A stretch of 64,000 nt of DNA from Cyclobacteriaceae bacterium (GCA_025455015.1 JALONI010000004.1:1-64000), one strand, 5' to 3'. Counted from the first letter of the stretch, positions 50,034 to 59,081 are shown. Program-made: numbers and translations. Notes: generated by a model from the sequence alone, not told the origin.

Positions 50034-51389
50034 TTAGTATTTGAATTGTAATGTGAGTGCAGAGAAGAAAACGTCTCGTCCGGTACTAACTTCCTTCAGG
50101 TACGGCCCCGCGTGGAACCAAGTAAACTCCGGCACAATGCTCAGGTGTTTGCTGGGTGTGATCTCGGCATTGATGCCCAGTTGCTCGCCAATCAACCGCG
50201 CACGGCTATTTTCGCCCGAATAGATCAACGCTACATTCGGGCCATAGATACCATCGCTGAGGCTGTGCCGCCAGAACAAATCCAGATCGGCCGACAAGGT
50301 AACGTTTTGCTGGACTTGCCATTTAACACCCGGGTGTACATCCACCAGGTTGGCCGGGCCGATGAGTGCCGCCAATCCAAAGTACGCACCCCGCGGATAC
50401 AGCGGGTTGAACGTGTTCAGTTGATCGTCATTGCGGTTGTTGTCGCCACTGATGACTTCGGTTTTCAGTCCGACCCAGAAAGGCTTTTTGCCATTAGTGA
50501 GTTGGTAGTTGGCATGCAGCGAAGCCGTCCAGGCCTGGATACGACCGGCTGAAAATTCCCCAAACTGATACACCGCCTCGAAATCGTAATCCCATCGTGC
50601 AGCTTTGCTCCACCAGCGCGTGCCGATGGAATGGCGCAGCTCGCGGCCGATACCGGCATCGAACGTGGCCCGATCCCGGTTCAATCCCAAATAGTAGAGA
50701 TCGATGTTTTTCAAGATCGGGACGGCTTTTTGAATGATGTAAATACCCCAAAGCGCTTCTTCGCGGTTGATCTCATCATCCACCACACCTAGCCGCTGCT
50801 GCACAGGCGTACTGTAAAATAAGTCTACAGACGTGTTGTGTTGTTGCATGATCAGTTTGGCCGCATCAAAATTGAGACGGTTGTTTGGCCCCTCGCGCAC
50901 CGCTACTAAACGTTGTGACCCGTATAATAATTCCTGCCGACCGGCACGCAATGTGATGGCGTTGGAAATCCGGATATCCGCAAAAAGCTGGTGAACCGAA
51001 AACCGGTTCTCGTCTATCCTTCGAATGGGCGTTACCCGGCCGTTGGCAAACGTGCTGTTGAATTGCGCAAAGAAGCGAAGCGACTTGTTAACCCGAACAT
51101 CGCCATGGAACAGAAAGCGCGAGTAAAACGCGGTGTATTCGCGCACGGGCCCATCGCCCCAGTCTTCGTTCACAAAGTTTTGCGGCAGGTAGCGCACCTC
51201 GCCCCCAAACGAGGCATAGCCGGTATCACCCATGCGGGTCATCTTAAATTTTTCATAGGCTTTTTTTGGCGAGTCGTGCGGCAGCGAAGACAGGTCATCG
51301 TTGTACCGAAGCAGTTTAAATGCTTGTCCGTAACCTACCTGTACGAGCGATGTCATCGCGAACAGCCAAAGCCACCGGCACGCAACCAC
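50034..51389 (-). CDS. Alginate-export-family outer membrane protein
   Basis: ~451 aa; TAFYSRFLFHGDVRVNKSLRFFAQFNSTFANG...LRAGRQELLYGSQRLVAVREGPNNRLNFDAA; start uncertain (GTG 51389 preferred). Confidence 0.85.
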   Translation of the reverse strand: MVACRWLWLFAMTSLVQVGYGQAFKLLRYNDDLSSLPHDSPKKAYEKFKMTRMGDTGYASFGGEVRYLPQNFVNEDWGDGPVREYTAFYSRFLFHGDVRVNKSLRFFAQFNSTFANGRVTPIRRIDENRFSVHQLFADIRISNAITLRAGRQELLYGSQRLVAVREGPNNRLNFDAAKLIMQQHNTSVDLFYSTPVQQRLGVVDDEINREEALWGIYIIQKAVPILKNIDLYYLGLNRDRATFDAGIGRELRHSIGTRWWSKAARWDYDFEAVYQFGEFSAGRIQAWTASLHANYQLTNGKKPFWVGLKTEVISGDNNRNDDQLNTFNPLYPRGAYFGLAALIGPANLVDVHPGVKWQVQQNVTLSADLDLFWRHSLSDGIYGPNVALIYSGENSRARLIGEQLGINAEITPSKHLSIVPEFTWFHAGPYLKEVSTGRDVFFSALTLQFKY

Positions 51390-51399
51390 ACCGGCACGC

Positions 51400-51843
51400 T
51401 TAAAATTTTCGGATGATGACCACCCCAACCACAATCAACGCAATGCCGAGCACCCGCCACGCGTTGATACTGTGTTGCGCGTGCACGAGGACGTTGAAGT
51501 GATCCAGGGCCACGGAAATAATCAACTGCCCGGCCACAATCAATCCGAACGTGAGCGCGGGACCGAGTTTTGGAAAGGCCAGCACCACGGTGGTCACGTA
51601 AATGGCACCGAGCGCACCGGCCACCCACGTCACGGTGGGCACGTCTTTCAGGCTTTGCGTGTGCAGCGGCTGCCGCGTAACGGCCACGTACACAAGCAAG
51701 GCCACCAGGCCCACGGCAAACGAGATCAGCGAAGCCCACACCGGACTATGAATGGCTTGCCCCATTCTGGTATTGAGGCCCGCTTGTATCGGCAGGAGCG
51801 AACCTGCGATAAACACGGCTATGATCCAGGGTAGTTTTTCCAT
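51400..51843 (-). CDS. DMT-superfamily transporter (DUF606/YdcZ-like)
   Basis: 147 aa; LPIQAGLNTRMGQAIHSPVWASLISFAVGLVALL. Confidence 0.9.
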   Translation of the reverse strand: MEKLPWIIAVFIAGSLLPIQAGLNTRMGQAIHSPVWASLISFAVGLVALLVYVAVTRQPLHTQSLKDVPTVTWVAGALGAIYVTTVVLAFPKLGPALTFGLIVAGQLIISVALDHFNVLVHAQHSINAWRVLGIALIVVGVVIIRKF

Positions 51844-51898
51844 ATAATAACTAATGTTGAAGCGCAGCCCCAGGAGTCTGATGATCAGCCTACTGCTG

Positions 51899-51933
51899 CT
51901 GGTTACTGGTTGCTGGTTTCTGGCTACTGCTTT
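51899..51933. repeat. Degenerate heptanucleotide tandem repeat
   Basis: CTGGTTA CTGGTTG CTGGTTT CTGGCTA CTGCTTT; includes the stop codon of the 51924..53714 gene. Confidence 0.75.
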
Positions 51934-53714
51934 TGATAGCCTCCATAAAAATTCGCAGGCGACCAGGCGGGCATAGCTTTCGGAACGGCAGGAGCGAAGT
52001 TTACGAACTCACCCTGACCAAAAACCACTTTACCATTCACTACTGTAAGCAACGATTCCAGATTCAGAATGTCTTCGTCTTTTACCGTAAGGAAATTTTC
52101 TGTGAGCATGGCAAAGTCAGCGAGGTAGCCCGCCTTCAGTTGGCCGCGGTTGTGTTGCAGATTCACCAGGGCTGCACTGCCTTCGGTGAACAGGCGCAAG
52201 GCCGTTTCGCGATCCACGATGTTTTCTTTTGCCGCCAACTGGGTACCGCCAATAGTTTTGCCGGTTGTCAACCAATACAAACCAATCCACGGGTTGTATG
52301 AACTCACACGCGTACCGTCCGAGCCCATGCCCACGCGAATGCCCATGTCGAGCATTTTCTTTACGGGAGGCGTAAACTCGGCTGCCTTCCTGCCATAGCG
52401 CTGAATAAAGCTTTCACCTTGAAAGGCCATGCGATGCTGAATGGCGATGCCTCCGCTCAGGGCATTGATGCGTTTAAGATTTTCATCCGATACGGTTTCG
52501 GCATGATCGAAAAACCAAAGCAGGCCATTGAGTGGCGTTTCCTTATTCACCTCTTCGATGACGTTCAGAAAGCGCGTGATGCTTTCGTTGTAGGTGGCAT
52601 GCAGGCGGAAGGGCCACCGGTTTTTCACCAGCAGCGAAATCACTTCTTTCAGTTGTGCTTCCATGCGCGGGTTTAATTCCGGCCGCGGCTGGTCGAAGTT
52701 TTCAAAGTCGGCCGCACTGGCCACTAGGTTTTCACCACCCCCCTGTACGTAGTACTCCAACTTTTTAGCTCCAAACTTTTTTGCCGGCTGCTCGTGCCCA
52801 TCGTGTGGGCCAATGGCCACTTCGCTGATCCACTTCGTATAGTCGGCCGGTTCGCTGCCTGCTTTTTGCGCAAACAAATAGTACGGTAGGCGCAACGTCA
52901 GCTCACCTTTTTGGTCGAGCAGGGTGGTGATGCCGTAGTCGCCCGGGTAATTCTGAAAACCACCGCCCGCATCCATCACCGAAGTGATGCCGAGCCGGTT
53001 CAACTCCAGCATAAACAGCTTGGTTGAGTTGATCTTCTCTTCGTCATTCAACTCGGGAAGCTTTGCCAGCGTGGAGTACAACAAAAAGGCATTGGGTTCG
53101 GCCACCAGCAAGCCTGTAGGTTTTCCATCGCTGTCTTTTTGAATCAACCCACCGGGTGGGTTGGGGGTGTTCTCATCTATCCGCAACGCTTTCAGTCCTG
53201 CCTGGTTGAGATAGGCATGTCCATACAAATAGAGGATAAACGTGGGCACATTCCCCGTAGCCTCGTTGATCTCGGTCAGTGTTGGCAACCGTTTTTCTTC
53301 AAATTGATAGGCATTCCATCCGCCCACCACGCGCACCCACTGCCCCTCGGGTGTTCGCTGCGCCTGTTCTTTCAGCATCTGCAGTGCGCGCGCCAACGAG
53401 CGTACACCGTCCCACCGTAATTCGGTGTTGTAAAATCGCCCACCTCGGATCACGTGCAGGTGCGAGTCAAACAAGCCCGGTATGATCGTTTTCCCTTTGG
53501 CATCAATCACTACCGTATTTTTCTTTTTTAACTTCACTATCTCGGTGGATGACCCCACCCGTAAGATCGTACCCTCCGCCACCGCGATGGCCTCGGCTTT
53601 GGGTCGGGCGGGATCCAACGTCACGATGTTGGCGTTGTACACGATGAGCGATGGCGTTTGTGCGTCCGCCCGCCAAGTTGCAAGCAGCGCAAGTAATACG
53701 AGTATGGATCGCAT
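51924..53714 (-). CDS. YtcJ-like amidohydrolase (secreted)
   Basis: Start MRSILVLLALLATWRADAQ; IIPGLFDSHLHVIRGG; WFFDHAETV; MGSDGTRVS; YLADFAMLTENFLTV. Confidence 0.9.
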   Translation of the reverse strand: MRSILVLLALLATWRADAQTPSLIVYNANIVTLDPARPKAEAIAVAEGTILRVGSSTEIVKLKKKNTVVIDAKGKTIIPGLFDSHLHVIRGGRFYNTELRWDGVRSLARALQMLKEQAQRTPEGQWVRVVGGWNAYQFEEKRLPTLTEINEATGNVPTFILYLYGHAYLNQAGLKALRIDENTPNPPGGLIQKDSDGKPTGLLVAEPNAFLLYSTLAKLPELNDEEKINSTKLFMLELNRLGITSVMDAGGGFQNYPGDYGITTLLDQKGELTLRLPYYLFAQKAGSEPADYTKWISEVAIGPHDGHEQPAKKFGAKKLEYYVQGGGENLVASAADFENFDQPRPELNPRMEAQLKEVISLLVKNRWPFRLHATYNESITRFLNVIEEVNKETPLNGLLWFFDHAETVSDENLKRINALSGGIAIQHRMAFQGESFIQRYGRKAAEFTPPVKKMLDMGIRVGMGSDGTRVSSYNPWIGLYWLTTGKTIGGTQLAAKENIVDRETALRLFTEGSAALVNLQHNRGQLKAGYLADFAMLTENFLTVKDEDILNLESLLTVVNGKVVFGQGEFVNFAPAVPKAMPAWSPANFYGGYQKQ

Positions 53715-53720
53715 AAAAAG

Positions 53721-53790
53721 TTGACTAATGACAATTGGCAGTTGACAATTGACAATAGTAAAGGTTGTCAACTGCCAATTGTCATTTTGT
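53721..53790. repeat. Perfect 22-bp inverted repeat built from degenerate heptamers
   Basis: AATGACAATTGGCAGTTGACAA (53727-53748) / TTGTCAACTGCCAATTGTCATT (53765-53786), 16-nt loop. Confidence 0.9.
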
Positions 53791-54485
53791 TATTTCTTTC
53801 CTTCCTGCGCGTTAAACATTTCCTTCGCATACTTGATGCCCAGGCCGTAACCACCACCGTGTTCTTTGGCAATGTTGTTGGTGGCATCGTAGGTGGCCGG
53901 GCGTGCCCAGTCGCGTTGCAGCTCCAACAGATATTGTAAACTCGTCATCGGTTGTGCACCGGCCTGTACCATGCGCATCACGGCCATGTCGTGCGCTTCT
54001 TTGCTCACGCCCCCGCAGGCATCGGTAATCACATATACTTCATATCCTTCTGAAAGGGCACTGAGGGCCGGGCCCACGATGCACACTTCTGTCCACAGGC
54101 CGGCCAATACAATTTTCTTTTTGCCTTTTCCGGTGATGGCCTTGTACGCATTTACATCTTCCCAGGTATTCATCGTGGTGCGGTCGATTATTTTTTCATT
54201 AGGAAATACTTCCGTGATCTCTGAAAAGATCGGGCCGCTGAATGATTTGGCCGCTACGGAGGTAATCACAATAGCGGTGTTGAATGTTTTCGATGCTTTG
54301 GTGATCATGGCGGCATTGTTGCGGATGGCATCAATGCTATGCGATTGTGTAGCAAACGCCATTTGAGGCTGATGATCGATGAGTACCAGCACGTGGTTGT
54401 TGGGGTCGATCAGCTTAGGCGAGGGTTTCTGGGCGAAGGCTACGAAAGACAAAGCCACCAGGGAAACGACAAGTAATTTTTTCAT
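53790..54485 (-). CDS. Isochorismatase-family hydrolase (YcaC-like) with signal peptide
   Basis: 231 aa; MKKLLVVSLVALSFVAFAQ; HVLVLIDHQPQMAFATQSHS; KIVLAGLWTEVCIVGPALSA. Confidence 0.9.
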   Translation of the reverse strand: MKKLLVVSLVALSFVAFAQKPSPKLIDPNNHVLVLIDHQPQMAFATQSHSIDAIRNNAAMITKASKTFNTAIVITSVAAKSFSGPIFSEITEVFPNEKIIDRTTMNTWEDVNAYKAITGKGKKKIVLAGLWTEVCIVGPALSALSEGYEVYVITDACGGVSKEAHDMAVMRMVQAGAQPMTSLQYLLELQRDWARPATYDATNNIAKEHGGGYGLGIKYAKEMFNAQEGKK

Positions 54486-54533
54486 GACAATAGATGGTTG
54501 GTTTTACGATACTTAACCGCACCCCGGCTGCAT

Positions 54534-54573
54534 ACGTTTGCCAAATAGTTCGGCAGTATTTGTAAAAAGTTCG
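54534..54573 (-). promoter_or_regulatory. Conserved 40-bp upstream element, copy B
   Basis: CGAACTTTTTACAAATACTGCCGAACTATTTGGCAAACGT; 32/40 match to copy A. Confidence 0.6.
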
Positions 54574-54744
54574 GTTTTGTGCAGTAACTGACACCCTACA
54601 TCAACCGCGCGAATACACAAAACAAATCAAGCAGGTAACGGTAAATCAGGCAGTTGTGCAAGCGCTTTGGGGATGGTCGTAAGTCGCAAACTTTTTTTAC
54701 ATTGAACCGTCAATCGGTGGGGTATACCCTAGTTGCAATAAAGC

Positions 54745-55899
54745 ATGCCTTACAAGTTAGTTTCAGCGGACGCTCAAAAAGTAGTGTTTCATCGGTCGAG
54801 TGTCGTTGGCGGAATGATTCTCGCCTTGGTAGTGGGCAGCATCTTTGTGGGCGTGGGCGTGTGGGTTCATTTCGGGCTACCAGAGCAGCATCCTTCATTT
54901 ATACTGTTAAAAATCGTCTTTCCTTTTTTGGGTATCATGGCTATCCTCGCAGGTTTGCGGGCGCCCCAGCATGCCCGCGTGAGCATACCGGAAGCCATCA
55001 CCTTTGATAACCAAAAAGGAGCGGTTGTCATTGAGATGGCGGTTGGCACGCGCGAAATGGCCTATATCCCCTATGCGGATATCGCGAAATTCGACATACA
55101 TGTTCAACGGAGCAGATCATCATCCAATAAACAGGTAGAGTACACGTACCACACGTTACTTCGAAAAAGAGATGGGGGCGAGTGGCTTCTTACACAGCCC
55201 TCGTCCCACAGTAAGGCAGCAGAGACCATCGAGAAATTAAATCAGTACGTTGATTTCACGCGGCCCTTTACCGTCACGACCCCACCGTTTGTCACAGATA
55301 AAATTTCGCGACTGGAGGGGGCGGACAAGACCATCATACATTGGCAAAATAAGGTGTCGTTTATGAGCGTGGCATTTGTGGCGGTGGTTGCGGTGGTGTT
55401 TATTGCGGTAATAGGCTTTTCAGTGGCTTCAGGCACGGACGGACCGTTGGCCTACCTTGGCGGCATTTCCATTGGAATTACGGTTCTGATTTTTATGGTG
55501 GTCATGGCGTTTGCGATACGATACTTGATTAAGCAGGCTACCACCCGATATGCCGTTGCCATCGGTACCCGCGAGGTGGAATATTACGAATTCTCAAAAT
55601 CGAACGGAGTAATGCGCAACAGCAAAAGCATCCCGCTCACCCAGGTGAAGGGGGTGGTCTATAATTTTTCACCCACAAAAGGGAATTTGAGTCCGGGGCT
55701 AAAAATAATGACAGAGAAAGACATGGCTGCCCATGAGGCAGCGGCCCACGATCCGGTACTGGCACTTAAGAATTTGTTTTCGGGCAAAAACAAGCCGATG
55801 ACGCTGGCTATTCATTCGCTCACGCCCGTTGAATGTCTGCAACTGGAAAATTGGCTTCAAGAGCTGATTAAAAAGAAGGGACATGAAAGCGTACAGTAG
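54745..55899 (+). CDS. Membrane protein of unknown function with two PH-like soluble segments
   Basis: 384 aa; two TM pairs, each followed by a beta-rich segment (ITFDNQKGAVVIEM...; VEYYEFSKSNGVMRNSKSIPLTQVKGVVYNF). Confidence 0.7.
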   Translation: MPYKLVSADAQKVVFHRSSVVGGMILALVVGSIFVGVGVWVHFGLPEQHPSFILLKIVFPFLGIMAILAGLRAPQHARVSIPEAITFDNQKGAVVIEMAVGTREMAYIPYADIAKFDIHVQRSRSSSNKQVEYTYHTLLRKRDGGEWLLTQPSSHSKAAETIEKLNQYVDFTRPFTVTTPPFVTDKISRLEGADKTIIHWQNKVSFMSVAFVAVVAVVFIAVIGFSVASGTDGPLAYLGGISIGITVLIFMVVMAFAIRYLIKQATTRYAVAIGTREVEYYEFSKSNGVMRNSKSIPLTQVKGVVYNFSPTKGNLSPGLKIMTEKDMAAHEAAAHDPVLALKNLFSGKNKPMTLAIHSLTPVECLQLENWLQELIKKKGHESVQ

Positions 55900-55970
55900 T
55901 CGGGTGGGGCAAGTTTGGCTTTTTTGTGATTTCGCAAAAGCACCAGGCAGCGGCTACCTTATATTTGGGG

Positions 55971-56582
55971 GTGAAAACGGTTGAACAACGTTTACGTGCC
56001 TACCTCGAATCTGTGGGCGGACTGCCTGCTGATACGTGGCAGATATTGACAGGATATCTTGAGGTTGACGTGTACAAACGCGGAGAGCCGCTTTGGAAGG
56101 CGGGTGAGCGATCTGACAAAATCTATTTCATTGGCAGCGGACTGGTGCGTTTGTTCTTTTTTGACGAGAAAGGACAGGAGGTGACTGTTCATTTTCTTAC
56201 CCATGATAAATTTTTGGCGGATGTCGACAGCCTTCATTCGGGCACCCCTTCTTCCGTATCGGCCGTGGCTGAAGAGGTAACCGAAGTGGCGGTGTTTAAA
56301 CCTTCTGTGTTGAAGAAACTGGAAGCAGAAATTTACGAGTGGCCGAGTCTTTTACGCAAGGTGAGCGAAAAGTCATTGTTCGAAAAAGTAAAGATGCGCA
56401 ACGAGTTGTTTCAATGTGAGGCAAAAGAGCGCTACCTGTTGTTTCTGAATTATTTTCCCAACGTCACCAACCAGGTGAAGGCGGCACACGTGGCCTCCTT
56501 TCTCAGCATGTCGCAGTACACACTCAGCCACATCAAAAAAGAGCTGGTACAAACCGATTTTTTGCGAAACCGCAAAAACTAG
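55971..56582 (+). CDS. Crp/Fnr-family transcriptional regulator
   Basis: GTG 55971; EPLWKAGERSDKIYFIGSGLVRLFFFDEKGQEVTVHFLTHDKFL; C-term HVASFLSMSQYTLSHIKKEL. Confidence 0.9.
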   Translation: MKTVEQRLRAYLESVGGLPADTWQILTGYLEVDVYKRGEPLWKAGERSDKIYFIGSGLVRLFFFDEKGQEVTVHFLTHDKFLADVDSLHSGTPSSVSAVAEEVTEVAVFKPSVLKKLEAEIYEWPSLLRKVSEKSLFEKVKMRNELFQCEAKERYLLFLNYFPNVTNQVKAAHVASFLSMSQYTLSHIKKELVQTDFLRNRKN

Positions 56583-56597
56583 TTTTTGTAAAGCACC

Positions 56598-56620
56598 CTC
56601 CTTTGTATCAAACAAAGGAG
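56598..56620 (+). promoter_or_regulatory. Perfect 8-bp inverted repeat overlapping the RBS of the 56622 gene
   Basis: CTCCTTTG-tatcaaa-CAAAGGAG, then c, then ATG at 56622. Confidence 0.5.
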
Positions 56621-56621
56621 C

Positions 56622-57593
56622 ATGAAAAAAATATTTGTTACGGGAGGTTCAGGTTTTGTGGGCCGCAAACTTATCCAACGGCTCGTATACGAGGGTTGCC
56701 ATGTCATCGCGCTCAGCCGCACGGAGTCATCAGATAAAGTGATCAAAGGGCTCGGGGCATTCCCCTTGCGGGGTGACTTACACAGCGCGGAAGCCCTCGC
56801 AAAAGGTGTGGCCGATGCCGACACCGTGTTTCACCTGGCCGCTTCGGTGGATTTTTGGAAATCACGCGAAGAATTGCATGATGATCATGTTGCCGCTACC
56901 AAAAAATTGCTCGCATTGGCAGCTGCCAAAACATCCAAGGTAAACCGATTTGTCTATCTCAGTGCCGCCTCTGTGGTTATGAACGGCCAGCCTATTCTAC
57001 ATGCTGATGAATCTTTTCGCTCCGATCGGTTGATCGATGGCTATTCACAGACCAAACTCGAGGCTGAGACGCTGGTGCTAAAGGCAGCCACCTCTGATTT
57101 TGGCACGGTGGCGATCCGGCCACCCCTTATTTGGGGCAGAGGGGATACATCTGCGCTGCCGCAGATTAAGGCGGCCGCACTCAATGGGCAGTTGGCGTTT
57201 ATTGGTGGGGGCAGGCACAAATTTGTCACATGCCATGTTCAAAATGTCTGCCACGCACTGCTTCTTGCTGCCCAGTCAGAGGTAAGTGGTGAAACATTCT
57301 TTGTGACCGATGGCGAAAAGCTTGAGTTCAAACAGTTCATTACCGACATGCTTAAGACGCAACATGTTGTGGCACCAAACCGCTCCGTGCCACTGCGTGT
57401 GGCAAAGGCGATGGCTCGTTTCTTTTCGTTTACCTGGCGTACGCTGGGGCTGAAAGGTCACCCGCCACTCTACCCGGGGATGGTGAATGCATTGGGGCTT
57501 CCCTTCATCGTGTCCGATCAAAAAGCCCGCGACATGCTGGGCTACCAGCCGATTGTGTCGGTGCGTGATGGACTTCAACAAATGTATTCTTAA
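56622..57593 (+). CDS. NAD-dependent epimerase/dehydratase (extended SDR)
   Basis: 323 aa; KIFVTGGSGFVGRKLIQRLVYEGCHVIALSR; YSQTKLEAETLVL. Confidence 0.92.
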   Translation: MKKIFVTGGSGFVGRKLIQRLVYEGCHVIALSRTESSDKVIKGLGAFPLRGDLHSAEALAKGVADADTVFHLAASVDFWKSREELHDDHVAATKKLLALAAAKTSKVNRFVYLSAASVVMNGQPILHADESFRSDRLIDGYSQTKLEAETLVLKAATSDFGTVAIRPPLIWGRGDTSALPQIKAAALNGQLAFIGGGRHKFVTCHVQNVCHALLLAAQSEVSGETFFVTDGEKLEFKQFITDMLKTQHVVAPNRSVPLRVAKAMARFFSFTWRTLGLKGHPPLYPGMVNALGLPFIVSDQKARDMLGYQPIVSVRDGLQQMYS

Positions 57594-57721
57594 CCACTTT
57601 TTACTTCTATGAAATGGCCTTGTGAATTCTTCACATAAACCAACCAGATTATCCTGGCATTCTGCCGAAATGCCGCACTACGGCATTCAGCCATTTGACT
57701 TTAAACAAAACATACAGACAT

Positions 57722-58174
57722 ATGAAAACGCACTTAATTCTATTGACAGCCTTTTTGCTGGCTGGCGCGGTGGCGGCTCAGTCGGTTGACAAAAGCAATC
57801 AAGTTGTAGGCACGTGGCTTAACCAGGAAAAGGAGGCACGAATTGAAATCTATCGCGACAAAAACACATATTCCGGCAAGATTGTTTGGCTGAAAGAACC
57901 AAACAACGAGCGCGGACTGCCAAAAGTAGATGATAAAAACCCTGATCCCGCCAGGCGCAGCGATCCGATTGTGGGGCTGGTGCTTTTGCGCGGATTTGTG
58001 TATGACCAAGCCGAGGATGAATGGGTAGACGGCAAAATCTACGATGCCCGCGAAGGCAAAACGTACAAATGTTATTTAAAGGTAGCTGAAAACGGAACGC
58101 TGAAGGTGCGTGGATATATGGGTGCGGCCTGGATGGGATTGGGAAAAACGAATGTCTGGACACGAGTGAATTAG
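57722..58174 (+). CDS. DUF2147 domain-containing secreted protein
   Basis: 150 aa; VVGTWLNQEKEARIEIYRDKNTYSGKIVWLKEP...VDGKIYDAREGKTYKCYLKV. Confidence 0.88.
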   Translation: MKTHLILLTAFLLAGAVAAQSVDKSNQVVGTWLNQEKEARIEIYRDKNTYSGKIVWLKEPNNERGLPKVDDKNPDPARRSDPIVGLVLLRGFVYDQAEDEWVDGKIYDAREGKTYKCYLKVAENGTLKVRGYMGAAWMGLGKTNVWTRVN

Positions 58175-58218
58175 ACGTCCGGTCGGTACCGCAAACACAC
58201 AGCTCACCGCCCGGCAAC

Positions 58219-59004
58219 CTACTTCTCCTTATTTCGCAAATCCACGTTAAAAAAAGCAAATACCGTCAGCGCATGATTGTCTTCAATATCGCGTCCATTG
58301 GCTTTTTGAATAAACTGGTTCATGTAGCCGATTTGCGCATTGAAGCTGCGGGTAAACTGGTAGCCGAGGGTGACCCCCAACCGGTTTTGGTCAAACAGGT
58401 TAAATCCGATGTTGTCGCCAAAATTGATGAAGATTTCATCGTACACCGTGGCAAACAGCTTTTGAGCTCCCTTTTCATCGCGCGTCAGCGGAATGGTCAG
58501 CAAAAAGCGGTACCGCATGCGGTTCTGTAGCTCGAAGCCATCGGTGATGGTGCGCAGCCCCGTAGAGGCATCGGGTGCAGACCAGTTTTGCAGAAACCGT
58601 TGCTCCAGCCGAAACCGGTGTTGGAAGTTCACTTTGCCAGAAGCATGGAGCAGGGTTACTTGTTGCCACGGCCGGTGCTCATAGCGCTCCTCGCCTTCGG
58701 GCAAGGGGATCGGCTGCTCGCCATACGGATACGTCCACAAGTAGGCGTACCCGGCTGTCAGGATCACGTTGTCGTTCAGGTGATAGTTGAGGCCTACGCG
58801 CGGCAGCACCTGCTGCCACTCGTTTACAAAGTCGGCACGCCTGAGTTGCAATTCTGTCCATACCGACCATTTGTCGGTTAGCCGGTAGGTGCCAAAATAG
58901 CACCACCAACTCAGGGCTTGGTCTTCTACGTTTTTCTCTTGGGCCAGGGCTGGTTGTGCGGCCATCAACAGGGCTGCCAGTAAAATGGGTAATGTATGCT
59001 TCAT
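58219..59004 (-). CDS. DUF2490 domain-containing outer membrane protein
   Basis: Start MKHTLPILLAALLMAAQPALAQ; SWWCYFGTYRLTDKWSVWTELQLRRADFVNEWQQVLPRVGLNYHLND. Confidence 0.85.
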   Translation of the reverse strand: MKHTLPILLAALLMAAQPALAQEKNVEDQALSWWCYFGTYRLTDKWSVWTELQLRRADFVNEWQQVLPRVGLNYHLNDNVILTAGYAYLWTYPYGEQPIPLPEGEERYEHRPWQQVTLLHASGKVNFQHRFRLEQRFLQNWSAPDASTGLRTITDGFELQNRMRYRFLLTIPLTRDEKGAQKLFATVYDEIFINFGDNIGFNLFDQNRLGVTLGYQFTRSFNAQIGYMNQFIQKANGRDIEDNHALTVFAFFNVDLRNKEK

Positions 59005-59081
59005 GGTTGCTGGTTTTAAAAAAAAGTAGCGGGGCATTGCAGCCCCGGCTACTAACACCCCTACCTAAACCTTGTTTTTTG

